Assembly: GCA_963965975.1 (NCBI GenBank)
Contig: OZ014412.1
Location: 4,342,501-4,406,500 of the forward strand
Reading direction: 5' to 3'
DNA from: Xestospongia bergquistia
Taxonomy: Eukaryota; Porifera; Demospongiae; Haplosclerida; Petrosiidae
Length of the DNA stretch: 64,000 bases
In this document: positions 58,064 through 64,000 of the stretch, one piece after another
How the letters are laid out: each line of letters begins with the position of its first letter
Position numbering within the stretch: position 1 is the stretch's first letter
Program-made: the position numbers and the translations under genes
The notes under the pieces: model-generated
Seen by the model: only the letters and a program-made list of their open reading frames with translations
What the model was told of the DNA's origin: nothing
Databases searched by the model: none

Positions 58064-61000
58064 TTACTGGACGTACGGACTGGGAGGTGTAATAGGTAAC
58101 TGATCACTGTGTCCTCCTTTCTCAAGACCAAGCTGGAGAAATGACGACTCAGAGAAATTGTCTCCAGGTAAAGGTTTGGAAGAAACTAGACAAAACAAAG
58201 AAGAGAACAGTTCACTTTGTCATGCCATTGAATAAACCAAAGACACTTTGATGTCCCCACTATATCTGACATAACAGAAAGGTGTTAAAACTTATATTTA
58301 TATATAACACTTTACTTAGCTTACACACAATCACTGTTGTGTTTATTTCAATGCCTATTACAATTGGTCTAAACATACTGGGATACTATTAAACAATATG
58401 GCTGTTACATAAAAAAATTTAAAACACAATGAAGTGTCAGCCAGCTATCGCTATGTAATATATACAGTACATATGTATAAAGTAATTCAATAAAAAACTG
58501 TCTGATTAAATTACTTATAATTCAATTAAATATACAACTTAAAAATACATGCAATATTAATTACATAACTATCATATTTCCTCAACAGAAGCCTCGTCCA
58601 AATAGAAATCTGGTCTCAAATAGTAGAGGTCTACTGACTATACCCTTCATATATCTATATGTAGTTGATGTATTGCTCCTGTTCTTTGGGTTTAAAAATT
58701 TACAAGTATAACTCCTTGTTTCTCTCAAGCTTACAACTGTTCACTGCCTAAAGTAATATCTCAACAAGAGATTTTAGTTTGAGCATTGTTAGATTAAAGA
58801 TTGCTATTAGAATAAAGGCCTCTCTTGGCTAGAGACCCACTCAAAAATCTTTGAGGCAGGCCTCTGTTTGAGGAAACACAATACATCCACATTTAATATG
58901 TCAGCATTTACCTGTTGACTTTTCTGGTGTCATATTACCAATAGCATTCATGAGTTTGACACGAGGACCCTAAAAACAAGTTGAGACACACCTCTTTTAA
59001 CATTATACAACTAACCACAGGTAGATTTAAATCCCTCCATTCTTCATCACTCATAGAATACAGCTGCTGTAAACTCAACTTACGATTCTAAAAATGAGAA
59101 ACAAAGTATTTTGTAATTAAGTGGGTGTGGTCTACCTTCAATGCTGGTATGTGTTCAGCAATATCCAAACTTTTCATTAGTTCTACCAAATCTGATGGGG
59201 GTGTGGTTTCCAATGATGAGGACCACCCGCTTTCATCCATTCCTGTAATACTAGTTGGTAATGACCCTGCAGGTGAAAAAGGTGACTGAGGCTGGTGGGT
59301 GGAGCCTGGAGAGGACCAAATTGGCCAGGATGCTGCTAAATCTGATATTGTCGTATCTCCTTGTTGAAAGGCGGGAATAGGTTGGTGGGCATGGTAATTA
59401 TTCCCCCAAGTAGAAGACTCATTCGATAAACCATTTGATAAATTTTGAGTAGATATTTGAGGAGGAAAACTAGAAATGGACCATCTCTTGGATAAAGACG
59501 ATGAGTCATCTTTAGAGAAATCAACAGAGGGAATGGCTCCATCTCCCGGGAAGATCTCCTGTTCCAACTTCTCCCCAAGTACCTGTCTCAGTGATAACGG
59601 CAAAGAGGAATCACTACCTGATTGAGAAATGGGTGGAGCTTTGTGTGACATATAACCTGGAGGAGGGGGAGGTGGAGGGACATTCGATGTCCAATTTCCC
59701 ATATTCTCTCTTGGCATTGTTGAACCAAAGTGATTGGTCCCATAGTTTGTGGGTCTCACTGGAGGATGATATCCTCCTGCATTGGAATGAGGACGATTGT
59801 GGTAGGGGGGACGAAGAGACTGAGTAGAGTTTTGATGGACATGTTGAAATTTCCCCCAGGGGTTGTGAATATGAGATACATGATTATGGGTGTGGTTGTC
59901 CATGTGGAAAGGTCCACCTCCAGGTGACTGGAAGTCGTTGTGAGGTCCAAAATTTTCAGAATGCTATCCAAAAAGTTATAATAAGAATAAATATAAATAT
60001 ATATTATCTTACCAATCCAGCCCAACTTTGACTGCGTACTCTTTCAAATTCTGAAAACCCACCATTACCAGACCACTCCATGTGATTTGGAATAAATGAA
60101 TGAGTGTGATCACGGGGAGGTGGAGGTAAAGGAGGACCTGGAGGCCAACTGTATTCTCTTTGTGGTATTGAGTGTGCCTCTGGGACTACACCCAATGATC
60201 CACCCACTGGTTGGACTACAGGAATACCAGCTAAGAAAAAAAAAATTATTAACTTTAAATGACAATTAATTAACTAACTATAAGACAGTTTTCTGGAGTT
60301 GTATCCATTAATGTCTGCAAAAGAACAATGTAATAACTATTAATAACTAAGACCACACCCACCATAATGATTAGCAGGTACCACTGGTAAACTACTTCTT
60401 CTGTTAGGAGGTCCAATAGCACCAAATTTATTCCTACCAGCAGAACTATCAGAAGATGTAGTAGCAGGAACAATACCATAGGAAGATTGAGTGGGTGGAA
60501 TCTCACGCTAAACGATGGCAATACAATAAGATAATATACATGTACATATAGTTTACTGGTGAAGATTATACTGATAATACATTAAGTATTACTATATACT
60601 ATGGTGTGAAAGTTTATTTAATAATAACTCATAGTTACAAGTCATGACACATCCTACTTATAAAGTTAGATATCAAAGAAATTAGTCTCCTACAACATTT
60701 CACAAGAAAGCGAGGTCATTACATGTACATATACAAAGTATGTGTATATGTACATGTACGCCACCCACACACACTTATTGAGGTTTGAATAAAAAAGAGG
60801 ATTTTGAGTAATCCATCAGAAATGATGTTAGACTCAATAACATATGATGTCATGTCTGCTACTAATAGTTATGTCCCAACAGTGACAGCTGGAATTGTAA
60901 ATATAAAACAACGTGTAGTACTTAGAATGAACTTTAGGCTATCTACAGTACTCCCACAATGTAAACTATATTGAAAATTATATTAATAATGACTATCTCC

Positions 61001-64000
61001 GAGTATCTCGTCATTACAACAATCATTAGGGTTGGGTACCAAGTGAATTTATAAATAGAATTACATCATGGTATAACATTTTTAATACATTATCCACTTA
61101 CATTTTATTGTTTAGGAAGATTTAGGGGTGGGGTTTACTTATAATATGTGTAAATATTACTTAGCACTTATGCCAGATATTAGGGATTACTCTACTCCTA
61201 TTTTGGTCTGTGTATTGTGCTTATAATGTATATGCAGTTGATCGAGGGTGACACCCTATATTAAAGGGTACTATAATTTGATATTACCTGATAAGGTTTA
61301 ACAGCTTGTGTGGGTGTTACGATGCCAACAGTGCGTGTTCCACGAGTTACAGGAACTACAGCAGACAAAGAAGGGGTAGTCATGATGGGGCTATCAATAT
61401 TTGATCTTGTAGAGTTTGCCTTAGACTCTTTAGGGTCAGACAATGAAGGCACAGTCATTGTTCTGTTGTCTGATTCCGAGGGTGAAAATATGGGAGGCAT
61501 TGTGGGTGAGTAACGTGCATTACTAAATGCTGGAAGGGAAAGAGGAGGTGTGCTACGAGAAGAATTAGTCGGACTGCTACTCTTAGAGATAGGCGTGGCT
61601 GTGGGTTCTGAATGTGAACGTTTGTGCTTTAAGACTTCGTCTCCGTCTTCTTCTTCTAAGCAAGTTAACGATGACAGGGGTAAAGAACCATTGCGAGATA
61701 AGTTAGATGAAGTAGTGGTTGTCACAGCGACAGCTTTCTGAGGGGGACATGAGACAGAAGGCGTGGTTTCAGAAGGTGTAGATTTGGGATTCTCGTTATT
61801 GGGATAAGTTGCATGAAGGTCAGTAACCACAGGGTTGACAACATCTGTGACAACAGAGGAGGGTATATTGATTGGTAGAGAAATACGTCGACCAGTAGAA
61901 GTTATGTCAAGTTCTCGAGATCCTTGTTCTGATTGCACAAGAGCAGATGAAGGAGGTGGGACCACATCTGAGTACCTTTTTTGCCGCCATGCTGACGGCA
62001 ACGAGGACTGCTGCCAAACATTATTAACAGTTGTTGAATTATGGGAGCTTGTCTGAACAATAGTTGTTGTTGGAATACTTTGAGTAGAATTGAGTGTTTG
62101 GGAACCGTTCTGGATACTGCTGATCTGAGAATCAGTCTCAGGAAGTTCATTTTCTTTACTAGAGGTTGACAGTGCTTCTTCGATCATTTCTCGAGCTGTG
62201 TTGACAGAACGCTCAGTACCTTTGATTGTTACCAGTCGATCAACAGAACGTGGTATAGCACGAGAGATACTAATCTGAGCACCAGAGTCAGCCTATAATG
62301 GTGATGTCATGATGATGTCATAACAATGCCATGTGATAACCCACCTGTATTTGATTAATCTTCATTCCTTTCCGGCCAATGATCCGTCCCACAAGAGAAT
62401 TTGATACTGTTAGTTGATGTGTTCTATAAACAAAAATGTTTTTATTTCAATTTTTTAAAAAAAATCACTGTAATTAGGTCTATTTTTAGTAACACAACTA
62501 TACGTCTATTTTTAGTAATACTAAATATAGGCCTACTCACTTTATAGCACGAGATACTTCCTGCCATGGTTTACAACTACTTGTAGTAGTAGTAGTACAG
62601 GGCATGGATGTTGAAGGGGTAGAGTTCGTTGCCGTGGAAATAGATGTAGTTGCTATGGCAACAGTTGCAACTGAAGACCAAGCTTTAGTACGAGTGGATT
62701 GTTTAGAAACTTAAATAAAAAATGTCACATTATTTACAAGTTATTATTTCTTACTGAAAGACTGGTCTTCATTAGCCCAGTCAGTAGATGGTTCAAGTTC
62801 TTCATCCCAACATTCTTCTTCACTTTGTCTGCTTATTACAGGTGATATGCTCCATATGTTATTATTGGACACTAAACAAGGGAACCCCTAGCATTAATAT
62901 TAATTAGATCATCATTTACTTTTCTTATCATTAACTGGTAAATCAGGTGATTTGTTACCTCCTATTTTTCTCTTACGCTCTCCAGGAGATTTTGGCGGTT
63001 GTTCAGGAACATTCTCAGGTGTGTTCTTACCACCACCACTACTATTACCACGAGATCCATTTCTTTTGATACAAGTAGGAACTGTTTTTGTTTCTGTCAT
63101 CTCTTTGTTGTTCTTAGACTTCTGCTTCTTAGTAGAAACTGGTTTGACTGGTTTTTTAGACTGGTTTGTTTTGTCTCCTCCATCAGGTGGCTTTTCTTTC
63201 GATATTTTACTAGCAGTTGATGAAGTCGACTTCTCCTCTACTTCTTCGTCTCTGCTTAAAGTTTCAGACCCTTCAATATCTTTACAAGACCCTTCCTGAG
63301 AACACAAGCTAAGACTATCAGGTAGAAACTCCGAGGGAGCATCAACAAACATTTCATCACCTGACTCCTCCTCCCAGCTGTCAGTAACAAGGTGGGCAGG
63401 AGTTTGAAGACTAGTCCGAGTAGCTGCAGTAGAAAACATGTCATTAGAAGTGGGTGTGGCTAAGGAGACATCCTCAGCAATACTCTTCTTTCCTTTTTTC
63501 TTGCTTCTTTTACGAGTCTGACCGGGAGACGAAGGAGCAAGACTATTTCTATTTTCGCTAGTTTGAATCGAGAGGGACTCAACTTGGGGGTGTGGTCTTA
63601 TCTCTTCATCCTCCTCGTCCTCCTCCTCTTCTTCATCATCATCGTCATCGTCTTCTCTTTCCACCTACGACATAACAAGGACGAGGGTACCAGATCAAAA
63701 CTGATAACAAAATGTAAAGGACATACCTCAGCTTTCTTTTCTGCTTGTTCCTTTTTCTTTTTCTCTTTACGTTTCGATCTCTTTCTGGCAGCTGCTTTTC
63801 GTTTGGTCTCCTTCTTTTCCTTCTCAGCATCAAGTTCTTCAAACAGTATTTGAGCATTTTTAAGAGCAGCTTGTTCACGAGCCTTCTTAGCCTAAACGTA
63901 GAAGATACCATAATACACCTAATTATAAAAAGAAATATTCAAACCTTCATTATCAATTCTAAACACTTTGATCGTTGAGGAAGAATATCTTTCTCTGTTG
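58064..64000 (-). CDS. MASK/ANKHD1/ANKRD17-type protein, C-terminal part with KH and SAM domains
   Basis: Minus-strand gene whose 5' part, where ankyrin repeats would lie, is beyond 64000. In order: ILPQRSKCLELIMK (from 64000), AKKAREQAALKNAQILFEEL plus a Lys/Arg-rich coil (63892-63727), an acidic and Ser-rich exon (63665-62919), SNNNIWSISPVISRQSEEEC (62870-62755), a KH domain over three exons (WQEVSRAIK, then SLVGRIIGRKGMKINQIQ with the GRKG loop, then ADSGAQISISRAIP), Ser/Thr/Pro-rich exons (62292-59136), and a SAM-like domain (LMKSLDIAEHIPALK, RKLSLQQLYSMSDEEWRDLN, GPRVKLMNAI; 59200-58912). The last exon is 58185-58064. The coil matches ANKHD1/MASK, a cytoplasmic RNA-binding scaffold in Hippo-Yorkie and receptor-tyrosine-kinase signalling. 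A terminal SAM is not usual in that family. Confidence 0.8.

Overview
The window looks like nuclear DNA of an early-branching animal, most likely a demosponge. It is AT-rich, its genes have many short GT-AG introns of about 40-500 bases, and the recognisable genes are animal or holozoan types (WASH-complex FAM21, MASK/ANKHD1, animal haem peroxidases with Ig domains, an EF-hand calcium-binding protein). No organelle, bacterial or viral features were seen. All exon boundaries were read by eye from splice consensus and reading-phase continuity. No database search was run.

Bases 1-20800 are a repeat-rich, duplicated receptor locus. Its plus-strand genes have a two-exon signal peptide, then a two-exon transmembrane helix joined in phase with almost no ectodomain, a juxtamembrane exon, a tyrosine-motif cytoplasmic tail and a death-fold domain. 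Minus-strand partner genes have Ig-like exons, a transmembrane helix and a short tail with a YENV motif. The two kinds lie tail to tail, and the arrangement occurs twice (about 3.1-9.5 kb and 13.7-16.1 kb) together with a duplicated non-coding block (1-1710 and 16331-18795). Many copies are broken by stops, frameshifts or missing exons. A PIF/Harbinger transposon with a MADF-type gene and a truncated transposase sits inside the first receptor gene. Another receptor copy lies at 31.2-32.3 kb.

Bases 20800-37200 are mostly repeats. They hold a two-exon kinase-like gene, an exon related to mucolipin (TRPML) channels, two duplicated fragments of the GAS8/DRC4 C-terminus, a GC-rich block of about 430 bases in two copies, a MITE family with terminal inverted repeats, and one intact single-exon EF-hand gene at 32.9-33.5 kb.

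Bases 37300-64000 are a gene-dense housekeeping region. A plus-strand FAM21/WASHC2 gene spans about 37.9-51.3 kb. A complete peroxidase gene with its own TATA box lies on the same strand inside one large FAM21 intron. A second, Ig-containing (peroxidasin-like) peroxidase is convergent with the FAM21 3' end. The 3' part of a MASK/ANKHD1-type gene runs on the minus strand from 58064 off the end of the window, with a KH domain and a C-terminal SAM domain.

The best candidate for an undescribed system is the receptor family: very small membrane proteins carrying YxxL/YxxV motifs and a death-fold module, paired with convergent Ig-type receptors.
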